57,884 bases of DNA from NCBI GenBank assembly GCA_016931615.1, contig JAFGEL010000106.1, positions 1-57,884 of the forward strand, given 5' to 3'. Made by a program: the position numbers and the translations under genes. The notes under the pieces are model-generated. The model worked only from the letters and a program-made list of their open reading frames with translations. It made no database searches and was not told where the DNA came from. Numbering within the stretch: position 1 is the stretch's first letter; every line of letters starts with the position of its first letter. The stretch comes from Desulfuromonadales bacterium (lineage in GTDB: Bacteria > Desulfobacterota > Desulfuromonadia > Desulfuromonadales > Geopsychrobacteraceae). Of this stretch, positions 16,736-23,979 are shown one piece after another.

Positions 16736-17521
16736 CTAGGGAGTTCCGTAAATATCCGCCCGCCGGTCAATCAGGATCTTGATCTGCTCACGGTACTTTG
16801 CCATTTCAGTAAAATCGAGCGAAGCGACCAGCTCGACATCCTCTTCTTCGGCAAGCTGCAGAACATTTCCCAGGGGAGAGATGATCTGGCTGAGGCCGAA
16901 AAAATCCAGTTTCCCCTGAATACCGCAACAGTTGGCCGCGATAACAAACAGCTGATTTTCAATGGCCCGGGCACGTAACAGGGTTTTCCAGTGTTCCTGG
17001 CGGGGCTTGGGCCATTCGGCCGGCAGACAAACAATCTCCGCCCCCTCGAGGGCTAACTTGCGAAACAGCTCGGGAAAACGCAGATCATAGCAGATCGCCA
17101 CCCCCAGGCGACCCACCGAGGTTTCTGCGACCAGCGCCCGGTCGCCCGCCGCGAGGAACTGATCTTCACGCATGGTTGAAAACAGGTGTAATTTTCGATA
17201 GCCGGCAACGATTTCACCCCGATCAATCACATAGGCGGTATTGTAAATGATGCCATTATCCAGTTCCGGCAGACTGCCGACCGTGACCAGTTGTAAATCC
17301 GCGCAGGTTCGCCGCACAGCGTCCAGCACGCGCGGTGTCTCTTTGGCAAGTTCGGCTAAATTGCGGTAATCGTAACCACAACTCCACATTTCCGGAAGCA
17401 CCGCCAGCTGGGCGCCCTGTTCGCTGACCCGCCGCAATGCCGCCGTGGCTTTATCGAGATTGGCATCAACATAGCCCAGGGCAATATTGAATTGAATTGA
17501 AGCTCCGCTCAGCTGTTTCAT
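16736..17521 (-). CDS. Nitrilase-superfamily omega-amidase-like hydrolase
   Basis: 261 residues with the complete catalytic triad: E44 (VLPEMWSCGY), K110 (GYRKLHLF) and C144 (AICYDLRFPEL). The branch resembles omega-amidases (Nit2/YafV), which hydrolyse alpha-ketoglutaramate or alpha-ketosuccinamate formed by transaminases. ATG 17521 has GGAGATG upstream. The gene stands alone. Substrate is inferred only from family resemblance. Confidence 0.85.
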   Translation of the reverse strand: MKQLSGASIQFNIALGYVDANLDKATAALRRVSEQGAQLAVLPEMWSCGYDYRNLAELAKETPRVLDAVRRTCADLQLVTVGSLPELDNGIIYNTAYVIDRGEIVAGYRKLHLFSTMREDQFLAAGDRALVAETSVGRLGVAICYDLRFPELFRKLALEGAEIVCLPAEWPKPRQEHWKTLLRARAIENQLFVIAANCCGIQGKLDFFGLSQIISPLGNVLQLAEEEDVELVASLDFTEMAKYREQIKILIDRRADIYGTP

Positions 17522-17647
17522 CGTTCATCTCCGGATAACAAATAAAATTCGGTTCTATTTTTAAAAGCTACTCTAAAAAGGATTTTAACTGCAATTTATT
17601 TCCTGCTTTTGTCTGGGGAAAAGTTCAATTTAAAACACCGGATTTTG

Positions 17648-17686
17648 TTGACGGTAAATTGATTCTCATGCTAGATATGTGAGAAT
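17648..17686 (+). promoter_or_regulatory. Putative sigma-70-type promoter with overlapping palindrome for the Mrp operon
   Basis: TTGACG (17648-17653) and TAGATA (17672-17677) are 18 bases apart. An inverted repeat, ATTCTCA (17662-17668) and TGAGAAT (17680-17686), is centred on the -10 region, the arrangement expected for a repressor site. If transcription starts near 17684 the structured leader downstream is entirely in the RNA. Assigned by eye. Confidence 0.45.
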
Positions 17687-17823
17687 TTCTTGCTCGGAGT
17701 GAATCTGAAACTCCCCCGCAGCAAGGAAATTTACAATCAGACAAAGTCACCGGTTGACGTCGTCACGCAATGAATTTGCAGCCGAAAAGATCTCCGGTGA
17801 CCGACGATTCTGATCTGATTGTA
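17687..17823 (+). promoter_or_regulatory. Structured 5' leader of the Mrp-like operon, candidate cis-regulatory RNA
   Basis: Nested complementary arms indicate a folded RNA. Hairpin 1: CTTGCT (17689-17694) with AGCAAG (17720-17725), inside it GGAGT (17696-17700) with ACTCC (17710-17714). A second domain is closed by TACAATCAGA (17732-17741) with TCTGATTGTA (17814-17823), then GTCACCGG (17746-17753) with CCGGTGAC (17794-17801), then a small hairpin at 17767-17779. All arms listed are perfect. The GTGAATC...CTCCCCCGCA stretch recalls part of the cobalamin riboswitch core, but the B12 box is missing. A Na+-sensing or other ion riboswitch would fit the antiporter genes. The rest of the 430-base gap holds no gene. 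Confidence 0.5.
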
Positions 17824-17956
17824 TTTGAAATTTTATATGGTGTGTGAACCATTTTCTGATTCTGCTGCCGCCTTCAAAATCGAAAATGATTTGTTCTCAC
17901 TCATTCTGGTTTTCAGTCTTATTTAATCCTGGTTGTTCCAGCTTGGAGCCTTCTTT

Positions 17957-18436
17957 ATGAAGACGAAAGTCACGACCTTTATCATCATGCTGATTTTCTG
18001 GACGATCATGTCCGGCATGTTTGATGCCTTCCACTACTCTCTGGGGATTCTCAGTTGCGCCCTGGTGGCTTTTTTCAGCAGCGACCTGCTGTTTCCAGAT
18101 GAGGGGAAGCCCTGGATCAAAGAGCTGTTCGGGATGATCTGCTACCTTCCCTACCTGATGTGGCAGATTATTCTGGCCAACCTGCAGGTCACCTACATTG
18201 TTCTTCACCCACGCATGCTGGAAAAAATCGATCCTCATCTGTTCCGCTTTGAGACAAGTTTGAAACGCCCCATATCGAAAGTTGCCATGGCCCAGTCAAT
18301 TACTCTGACACCCGGGACCATTACCGTCAACATCCACGATAATCAGATTGCCGTCTATGCCCTGACCAAGGAAGCCGCTGCCGGGCTTCCGGGTGAAATG
18401 GAACGCCAGGTGGCCAAGGCTCTGGAGATCGACTAA
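17957..18436 (+). CDS. mnhE: Mrp-type Na+/H+ antiporter subunit E
   Basis: 159-residue membrane protein; ATG 17957 is chosen for the GGAG nine bases upstream, giving MKTKVTTFIIML. Two or three N-terminal helices precede a soluble C-terminal region with TLTPGTITVNIHDNQIAVYAL, the hallmark of MnhE/MrpE. The subunit is needed for assembly of the large Mrp complex. It is the first gene of a twelve-gene operon and abuts mnhF with no spacing. Confidence 0.92.
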   Translation: MKTKVTTFIIMLIFWTIMSGMFDAFHYSLGILSCALVAFFSSDLLFPDEGKPWIKELFGMICYLPYLMWQIILANLQVTYIVLHPRMLEKIDPHLFRFETSLKRPISKVAMAQSITLTPGTITVNIHDNQIAVYALTKEAAAGLPGEMERQVAKALEID

Positions 18437-18784
18437 ATGCTAGACAGAATCATTTTATTTTCGGCTATTGTGCTGATTCTACTGATGCTCTTGAGTCTTT
18501 ACCGCGTCGTCGGCGGCCCCTCCGTACTTGATCGGATTCTCGGCGGCAACGTCATCGGTACCAAAACGACCGCCCTGCTGCTGCTCGTTGGCATCCTTTA
18601 CGGCAATCTCGGCATGTTTGTCGATATCGCCATTGCCTATGCGCTGCTCAACTTTATAGCGACTCTGGGAGCGACAAAATATTTTCTGCGCAAGCGCGGC
18701 TCCGGAGAAATTCTTGAGGCGGTGCTCGAAAAAGAAGCCCCGCTGCTCGGCCAGTCTGAAAATTCAGAGGAGAGCCCGGTATGA
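18437..18784 (+). CDS. mnhF: Mrp-type antiporter subunit F
   Basis: 115 residues with three helices and the family stretch YRVVGGPSVLDRILGGNVIGTK, then GNLGMFVDIAIAYALLNF. This is the MrpF core, followed by a charged C-terminal tail somewhat longer than usual. It begins right after mnhE and ends in an ATGA overlap with mnhG, so translation is coupled. Confidence 0.93.
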   Translation: MLDRIILFSAIVLILLMLLSLYRVVGGPSVLDRILGGNVIGTKTTALLLLVGILYGNLGMFVDIAIAYALLNFIATLGATKYFLRKRGSGEILEAVLEKEAPLLGQSENSEESPV

Positions 18785-19104
18785 CTATTGCCATCAGCAT
18801 CTTTCTGCTTCTGGGACTGTTCTTTTTCACCGTCGGCGTCATCGGGATTTTGCGCTTTCCCGACTTCTACAGCCGCCTGCACGCCGCGGGCAAGTCTGAT
18901 TCCCTGGCCGCCGTTCTGGTCGTGATCGCCGTGGCCCTTTATAATCTGCAGGATTTCAGTGTGGGCAACCTGCTGGTCAGCATAAAAATTCTTCTCATTG
19001 CCGTCTTTATCTATGTGGCCAGTCCGACAGCAACCCATGCAATTACCAAAACCGCCCTCGTCATCGGGGTTATTCCTTGGTCAAAAGGGGACAAAAAATC
19101 ATGA
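18781..19104 (+). CDS. mnhG: Mrp-type antiporter subunit G
   Basis: 107 residues, three helices. FFFTVGVIGILRFPDFYSRLHAAGK is the classic MrpG signature (seen at about residues 15-40), followed by SPTATHAITK. Overlaps mnhF and the following MbhD-like gene as ATGA. Confidence 0.93.
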   Translation: MTIAISIFLLLGLFFFTVGVIGILRFPDFYSRLHAAGKSDSLAAVLVVIAVALYNLQDFSVGNLLVSIKILLIAVFIYVASPTATHAITKTALVIGVIPWSKGDKKS

Positions 19105-19346
19105 TCTGGGTTCTCGACCTGCTGATTCTGCTGCTTGTTGTCATCTGCGCCATTGCGGCCATCAACGTCAAGGATCTGCTCAGCGCTACAATCATTTTCG
19201 GTGTGTACAGTTTTCTGATGTGTTTACTCTGGGCAGAGATGGGTGCCGTCGACGTGGCCTTTACCGAAGCGACCGTCGGGGCCGGCATCAGTACCGTTTT
19301 ATTTATTGCCGCCATCCTGCACACCTCAAGAAGGAGTAAGGATTGA
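19101..19346 (+). CDS. MbhD-like subunit (detached MrpA C-terminal segment, DUF4040)
   Basis: 81 residues from ATG 19101, which overlaps mnhG; an upstream in-frame start at 19077 is rejected because it lies inside mnhG. Three helices with NVKDLLSATIIFGVYSFLMC and AFTEATVGAGISTVLFIAAI match the segment that in typical MrpA is fused behind the NuoL-like domain. In Mbh and Mbs complexes it is a separate subunit, MbhD, as here. The acidic residue in the FTEA motif is thought to line the ion path. Confidence 0.85.
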   Translation: MIWVLDLLILLLVVICAIAAINVKDLLSATIIFGVYSFLMCLLWAEMGAVDVAFTEATVGAGISTVLFIAAILHTSRRSKD

Positions 19347-19636
19347 AAGCGCTCGCACTCTTAACCACTCTGATCACCGGTGCCATACTGCTTTACGGCA
19401 CGATGGACTTCCCCGCTTTTGGTGATCCACAATCACCTGCGGCGATCCATCTTTCCGCTTATTTCATTGAAGAGGCGGTCCACGAAACTCATGTCCCCAA
19501 CCTGGTCACGGCGGTACTCGGTGACTACCGAGGGTACGACACCATGTTCGAAACCGTGGTCATCTACTGTGCAGGACTGGCCGTGGTAAGCGTTCTGCGT
19601 AAGAAAAGATCCAAAACGCAGGAGAATAAATCATGA
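19343..19636 (+). CDS. MbhE-like subunit (MrpA/MrpB boundary segment)
   Basis: 97 residues from TTG 19343 behind AAGGAGTAAGGA; the start overlaps the previous stop. Two helices flank a periplasmic loop with HETHVPNLVTAVLGDYRGYDTMFETVVI, the conserved block at the end of MrpA or MbhE. Followed by a basic tail. Ends in ATGA overlap with mnhB. It completes the split-A arrangement. Confidence 0.83.
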   Translation: MKALALLTTLITGAILLYGTMDFPAFGDPQSPAAIHLSAYFIEEAVHETHVPNLVTAVLGDYRGYDTMFETVVIYCAGLAVVSVLRKKRSKTQENKS

Positions 19637-20112
19637 AACTCCTTCAGGAACGGACAGCCAAACTCCGGGTTGGTGAAAGCCTTATCATTCAGACGGCTGT
19701 ACGTATCATGGTGCCGTTTATTCAACTTTTCGGACTTTACGTTATTGTCCATGGGCATTACAGCCCCGGTGGCGGATTTCAGGGCGGTGTTGTCCTGGGC
19801 GCTTCGTTCGTCCTTTTGGCCCTGGCCTTTGATCAGAAGTTTTCCATGAAATACATGTCGGAAAAAGCCAATGGCGTGCTCGGCAACGTTGGCGCATTGA
19901 TCTACACGGGAACGGCTGCTCTCTGCGCTATTTTCGGTGGGCTTTTCCTTGATTACAGCGCTCTTGACAAACTGATTCCTCTGGGACCGGTCGGCTGGCG
20001 ATCCTTCGGTATTTTCATCGTCGAAGTCGGTGTCGGCCTTGCGGTCATGAGCATCATGGCGGCGCTGTTCTGGGTTCTGGGGTCAAACGGCGATATGGAA
20101 GAGGGGCTTTAA
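19633..20112 (+). CDS. mnhB: Mrp-type antiporter subunit B
   Basis: 159 residues, four helices. The stretch IQLFGLYVIVHGHYSPGGGFQGG is diagnostic of MrpB, as is the C-terminal IFIVEVGVGLAVMSIM. Overlaps the MbhE-like gene and is 4 bases from mnhC. Confidence 0.94.
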   Translation: MKLLQERTAKLRVGESLIIQTAVRIMVPFIQLFGLYVIVHGHYSPGGGFQGGVVLGASFVLLALAFDQKFSMKYMSEKANGVLGNVGALIYTGTAALCAIFGGLFLDYSALDKLIPLGPVGWRSFGIFIVEVGVGLAVMSIMAALFWVLGSNGDMEEGL

Positions 20113-20116
20113 GACT

Positions 20117-20506
20117 ATGGATCAGTTCACCGCATTGATCGTTGCCAAGTACAACTACTGGATATATGTCACGCTGATGATGATCGGCTTTTATGCCATG
20201 ATCGGTAAAAAAAATCTGGTCAAGAAACTGATCGGCATGAATATTTTCCAGACCGCCATCATTCTCATGTTCGTTTCAGCCGGGGTCAAGCAAGGAGCCA
20301 GAATTCCCATTCTGGATAAGCATCATGTCATGGAGCATGGCGTCAATGTCGCAGAGATTGTTAATCCGCTTCCCCACGTCCTGATGCTGACGGCTATCGT
20401 CGTGTCGGTCAGTGTCACCGGTGTCGCCCTGGCCATCCTGTTACGCATTTACCGTGAATACGGAACCCTCGAAGAAGATGAAATCCTGGAGAAGCTGGAA
20501 AAATGA
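20117..20506 (+). CDS. mnhC: Mrp-type antiporter subunit C (NuoK-like)
   Basis: 129 residues, three helices, NuoK-like. Seen are GFYAMIGKKNLVKKLIGMNIFQTAIIL and PLPHVLMLTAIVVSVSVTGVALAI, both family hallmarks. The insert between helices 2 and 3 (KQGARIPILDKHHVMEHGV) is longer than in NuoK, as in MnhC proteins. ATGA overlap with the next gene. Confidence 0.93.
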   Translation: MDQFTALIVAKYNYWIYVTLMMIGFYAMIGKKNLVKKLIGMNIFQTAIILMFVSAGVKQGARIPILDKHHVMEHGVNVAEIVNPLPHVLMLTAIVVSVSVTGVALAILLRIYREYGTLEEDEILEKLEK

Positions 20507-21984
20507 GTGCGTCTAACCTGCATGTCTACGTGATGGCCGCACCGCTGCTGACGGCCTTTTTTGTCAACTTGCTCGGCAGGATTTCCAAGGTCTGGATCGC
20601 CCCGTTAACCATCGGCAGTCTGGCATTTTCATCGTTTGCCTCGTTGATCGTCATGGGCCGGGTCATTGCCTACGGCGGTTTCAGCTATACGGTCGGCAAC
20701 TGGAAAGCCCCTTACGGCATCGAACTGGTCGTCGATCACCTCTCTGCGGTCATGCTGGTACTGATCTCCCTGGTCGCCCTGACCGGTTCCATCTCAGCAG
20801 TTAAATCAGTCTTTCAAGAACTTCCCGACCAGGAGTACCTGTTTTTTACCCTTTATCTGATCCTGATCACCGGACTTTATGGTCTGGTGCTCACCGGGGA
20901 CGCTTTCAACCTCTACGTTCTGCTTGAAATCACCTCGATCACCACCTATGGACTGATCGCCATGGGCAAAGGGCGTGCTCCCCTGGCCAGTTTCAACTAC
21001 ATCATCATGGGCTCCATCGGGGCCAGCTTTTACCTGTTGGGCGTCGGCTACCTCTACCTGATGACCGGCAGCCTGAACATGGCCGACATCGCCGGAATGC
21101 TGCAGACCATGGATGGGGGTGCGGCGATCGCCACGTCACTGGCTTTCATCCTCGTCGGCCTCTGGGTCAAGATGGCTTTTTTCCCTCTGCATGGGTGGCT
21201 GCCGAATGCCTACTCCCTGGCGCCGACGGGGGCAGCCCTGGTTGCCGCCCCGCTGATGACCAAGGTGACCATCTACCTGATGGTACGGGTGATGTTTTCA
21301 ATCTACTCCGTCGATTACCTGTTTATCACTCATCCTATCATCCAGAACGGGATCGTCTGGGTAGCTGCTGTCGCCATCATCTGTGCTTCGGCCCTGGCGC
21401 TGGCTCAACGTGATCTGAAACGGATGCTGACCTATATCATCGTGGCCGAGGTCGGCTACATGGTCGGTGGGATCTGGCTGGTTAATTCAACCGGAATGAC
21501 CGGTGCGGTTCTGCATATTGTCAATGATGCGGTGATGACCCTCTGCCTGTTCCTGGCTGCCGCAGCCCTTGTCTATCGTCTTGGAGATCTGAATTTTGAC
21601 AACCTGCAGGGTATCTACCGCAAAATGCCGGTGACCATGGCAGCCTTCACTGTCGGGGCCTTTGCCATGATCGGTGTGCCTCCCACAGCAGGATTTTTCA
21701 GTAAATGGTACCTGATACTCGGCGGCATTGAGGCTGGCCAATGGATCTATGTCATCGCCCTTTTGTTCAGCTCTTTGATCAATGCCGTACTGTTCTTCCG
21801 AATTATTGAAATCGGCTACTTCTTCAAAGAGGGGGAGCATCACGGCCATGAAAAAGTAGCTGAAGCTCCCTTGAGTATGCAGGTTCCCTTGGTCATCAGT
21901 GCCGCAGCACTGATCGTGATCGGTCTCAGCACAGGGCCGCTTGTGAAAACAATTATAAAGCTGGCGCTGCCGGCCGGATTTTAG
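20503..21984 (+). CDS. mnhD: NuoM/MnhD-like proton-conducting antiporter subunit, copy 1
   Basis: 493 residues with about fourteen helices. The residues of the ion path are present: the TM5 glutamate (LLEITSITTYG), the TM7 lysine (LWVKMAFFPLHGWLP), the TM8 lysine (LMTKVTIYLMVR) and the TM12 lysine (AGFFSKWYLI). It therefore looks like a functional MrpD- or MrpA-type antiporter unit. Coupled to mnhC by ATGA; 72 bases separate it from copy 2, and that gap contains a weak hairpin (AGTCAA/TTGACT). Confidence 0.92.
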   Translation: MSASNLHVYVMAAPLLTAFFVNLLGRISKVWIAPLTIGSLAFSSFASLIVMGRVIAYGGFSYTVGNWKAPYGIELVVDHLSAVMLVLISLVALTGSISAVKSVFQELPDQEYLFFTLYLILITGLYGLVLTGDAFNLYVLLEITSITTYGLIAMGKGRAPLASFNYIIMGSIGASFYLLGVGYLYLMTGSLNMADIAGMLQTMDGGAAIATSLAFILVGLWVKMAFFPLHGWLPNAYSLAPTGAALVAAPLMTKVTIYLMVRVMFSIYSVDYLFITHPIIQNGIVWVAAVAIICASALALAQRDLKRMLTYIIVAEVGYMVGGIWLVNSTGMTGAVLHIVNDAVMTLCLFLAAAALVYRLGDLNFDNLQGIYRKMPVTMAAFTVGAFAMIGVPPTAGFFSKWYLILGGIEAGQWIYVIALLFSSLINAVLFFRIIEIGYFFKEGEHHGHEKVAEAPLSMQVPLVISAAALIVIGLSTGPLVKTIIKLALPAGF

Positions 21985-22056
21985 CAGAAAAACGGGTTTA
22001 TCTGATCCAGAGTCAAGCTGGATTCTGGTTGACTAACTGACAGGGCAACTTCCACT

Positions 22057-23526
22057 ATGAACTACCAAATATCAATCTGGCCATTGGCGGCCGTACTGAT
22101 TTCACTGATTGGATCGATTCCGATTATGCTGTCGGATCGTAGCCCCAACCTGCGGGAAAGCTGGACGCTGCTGATTGCCTTTCTCAAAGTGGTCATTGTC
22201 GCCTCACTGCTCCCGACAGTTCTGGCCGGTGGCGGATTTCAGTTTACCATCGCAGAGGTGATCCCCGGCGTTCCTCTGGCGTTGCGGGTTGATGCCATGG
22301 GCATGTTCTTTGCCTTGGTGGCCTCGAGTCTATGGTTTTTCACCTCGGTCTATTCAATCGGTTACATGCGCTCGCTCGACGAGCACGGGCAGACCCGCTA
22401 TTACGCCTCGTTTGCCGTTGCCATTTCGGCAACTCTGGGGGTCGCCTTTTCGGCCAACCTGCTGACCCTCTACCTGTTTTACGAAATGCTTTCGCTGTCA
22501 ACCTATCCGCTGGTGACTCATCATCAGGATGCTGAAGCACGCCAATCAGGACGCAAGTACCTGACTTATATTCTCGGCACCTCCATCGGCCTGGCCCTGC
22601 CTGCGATGTTGATTGTCTACTCGCTGGCCGGTACCCTTGATTTCAAAATCGGCGGCATTCTCTCAGGAACCGGGGCCTCGCCGCAAACCCTGGCGCTGGT
22701 ATTGGTTCTGTTCCTCTTCGGTTTTGCCAAATCGGGCCTGATGCCGGTTCATGGCTGGTTACCGGCAGCTATGGTCGCCCCGACCCCGGTCAGCTCCTTT
22801 CTTCATGGTGTTGCCGTGGTTAAAGTCGGAGTGTTTTCGGTTCTGCGGGTCATCTTTCACATCTTCGGACCGGAGCAGCTTCTCGCCGTTAATCTGGGCT
22901 GGGTGATCACCACCCTGGCGTCGATCACCATTCTGGTTGCGTCCCTGGTCGCTCTCACCCAGGATAATCTCAAAAGGCGGCTGGCCTACTCAACCATCGG
23001 ACAGCTGTCCTATATGATTCTCGGGGCCGGGATGCTGTCTGCAGTCGGTATGACCGGGGGGCTGCTACATATTGCCATGCACGCCTTTGGCAAAATTACC
23101 CTGTTCTTCTGTGCCGGAGCTATTTATGTCGCTGCCGGGAAAAAATATATCAGCCAGATGGATGGCCTGGGACGGCGTATGCCGATAACCTATCTGGCCT
23201 TCTTCTTTGGCTCTCTCAGCATCATCGGCATGCCTCCATTGGGAGGCTTTATCAGTAAATGGAATCTGGCGCTGGGAGCCATCGAGAGCGGTCACCTGAT
23301 TTTGTTGGTCGTACTGCTGGTCAGTTCACTGCTGAATGCGCTGTATTTTTTTCCGATTGTTTACCGCGGATTCTTTTTACCCGCTGCGCAGGGAGAACCT
23401 GAAGGCATCAAAGAGGCACCAGTGTTTTGCCTCGTCCCCCTTTCGGTGACAGCCGCCTGCTCACTGATCTTATTTTTCTGGCCAAGTGTCTTTTACCGCC
23501 TGGCTCAACTGGCCCTCGGTCTGTAG
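22057..23526 (+). CDS. NuoL/M/N-like proton-conducting antiporter subunit, copy 2
   Basis: 489 residues, about fourteen helices. Key residues are intact: TM5 glutamate in YEMLSLSTYPLV, TM7 lysine in GFAKSGLMPVHGWLPAA, TM8 lysine in VAVVKVGVFSVLR and TM12 lysine in GGFISKWNLALG. The motif HGWLPAAMVAPTPVSSFLHG is closer to NuoL/MrpA-type subunits than copy 1, so it may replace the missing N-terminal part of MrpA. It is followed after 9 bases by a 45-codon membrane ORF. Confidence 0.9.
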   Translation: MNYQISIWPLAAVLISLIGSIPIMLSDRSPNLRESWTLLIAFLKVVIVASLLPTVLAGGGFQFTIAEVIPGVPLALRVDAMGMFFALVASSLWFFTSVYSIGYMRSLDEHGQTRYYASFAVAISATLGVAFSANLLTLYLFYEMLSLSTYPLVTHHQDAEARQSGRKYLTYILGTSIGLALPAMLIVYSLAGTLDFKIGGILSGTGASPQTLALVLVLFLFGFAKSGLMPVHGWLPAAMVAPTPVSSFLHGVAVVKVGVFSVLRVIFHIFGPEQLLAVNLGWVITTLASITILVASLVALTQDNLKRRLAYSTIGQLSYMILGAGMLSAVGMTGGLLHIAMHAFGKITLFFCAGAIYVAAGKKYISQMDGLGRRMPITYLAFFFGSLSIIGMPPLGGFISKWNLALGAIESGHLILLVVLLVSSLLNALYFFPIVYRGFFLPAAQGEPEGIKEAPVFCLVPLSVTAACSLILFFWPSVFYRLAQLALGL

Positions 23527-23535
23527 GAGAAAAAC

Positions 23536-23673
23536 ATGAGTCATGACCATTCAGACCACGAAGAAAAAATGATTCTTGATCATGAAGAGGTTCCGGGGTA
23601 CAGACCGGTTTTTCTAGTGGCCATTACCCTTGGAATTCTTTATCTGGCGTTTATTTTTTTTCAAACCCTGTAA
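23536..23673 (+). CDS. 45-residue single-pass membrane protein of the antiporter operon
   Basis: Small gene with GGAGA upstream of ATG 23536. The N-terminus MSHDHSDHEEK is rich in His, Asp and Glu, followed by a short hydrophilic stretch and one hydrophobic helix (VFLVAITLGILYLAFIFF). The position between two antiporter-subunit genes on the same strand, good ribosome-binding site and hydrophobicity support a real gene. It probably packs against the membrane complex; the acidic-histidine head might bind a cation. No family recognised. Confidence 0.65.
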   Translation: MSHDHSDHEEKMILDHEEVPGYRPVFLVAITLGILYLAFIFFQTL

Positions 23674-23715
23674 TCCGATCCTGCCTGTCTGGAACGGTCA
23701 CGTAGGGAGCTGAGC

Positions 23716-23979
23716 ATGAAACAAGTGAATGTCCCCAATGACAAACCGGGAATCTTTGACAACCCGCGCAATGTAAAACGCCTGCTGGTGACTTTCTTCA
23801 CTCTGACCGGGCTGATGCTGCTGATTGATGTCTTTTATCACAAGCACGCGATCTTTCACTGGGAAGAATATTTCGGCTTTTACGCTGTTTACGGCTTCGT
23901 CGCCTGTGTCATTCTGGTCATTATCTCCAAGTACATTCTCCGTCCGCTGGTAATGCGAAAAGAGGATTATTATGATTAA
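23716..23979 (+). CDS. Small two-helix membrane protein of the antiporter operon
   Basis: 87 residues from ATG 23716 behind GGGAGC. Two hydrophobic helices (about 24-42 and 52-73), a conserved-looking connecting segment FYHKHAIFHWEEYFGFYAVYG and a C-terminal RPLVMRKEDYYD. Overlaps the start of copy 3 by 8 nt. Proteins with this layout recur next to MnhD-like genes in other bacteria, without known function. Together with the 45-residue protein it separates antiporter copies 2 and 3. Confidence 0.75.
   Translation: MKQVNVPNDKPGIFDNPRNVKRLLVTFFTLTGLMLLIDVFYHKHAIFHWEEYFGFYAVYGFVACVILVIISKYILRPLVMRKEDYYD

Noticed and set aside
17687-17823. Assignment of the Mrp leader as a cobalamin riboswitch
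   Set aside because: One stretch resembles the core, but the B12 box and conserved closing elements are missing and the downstream genes have no cobalamin link; kept only as an unclassified leader.
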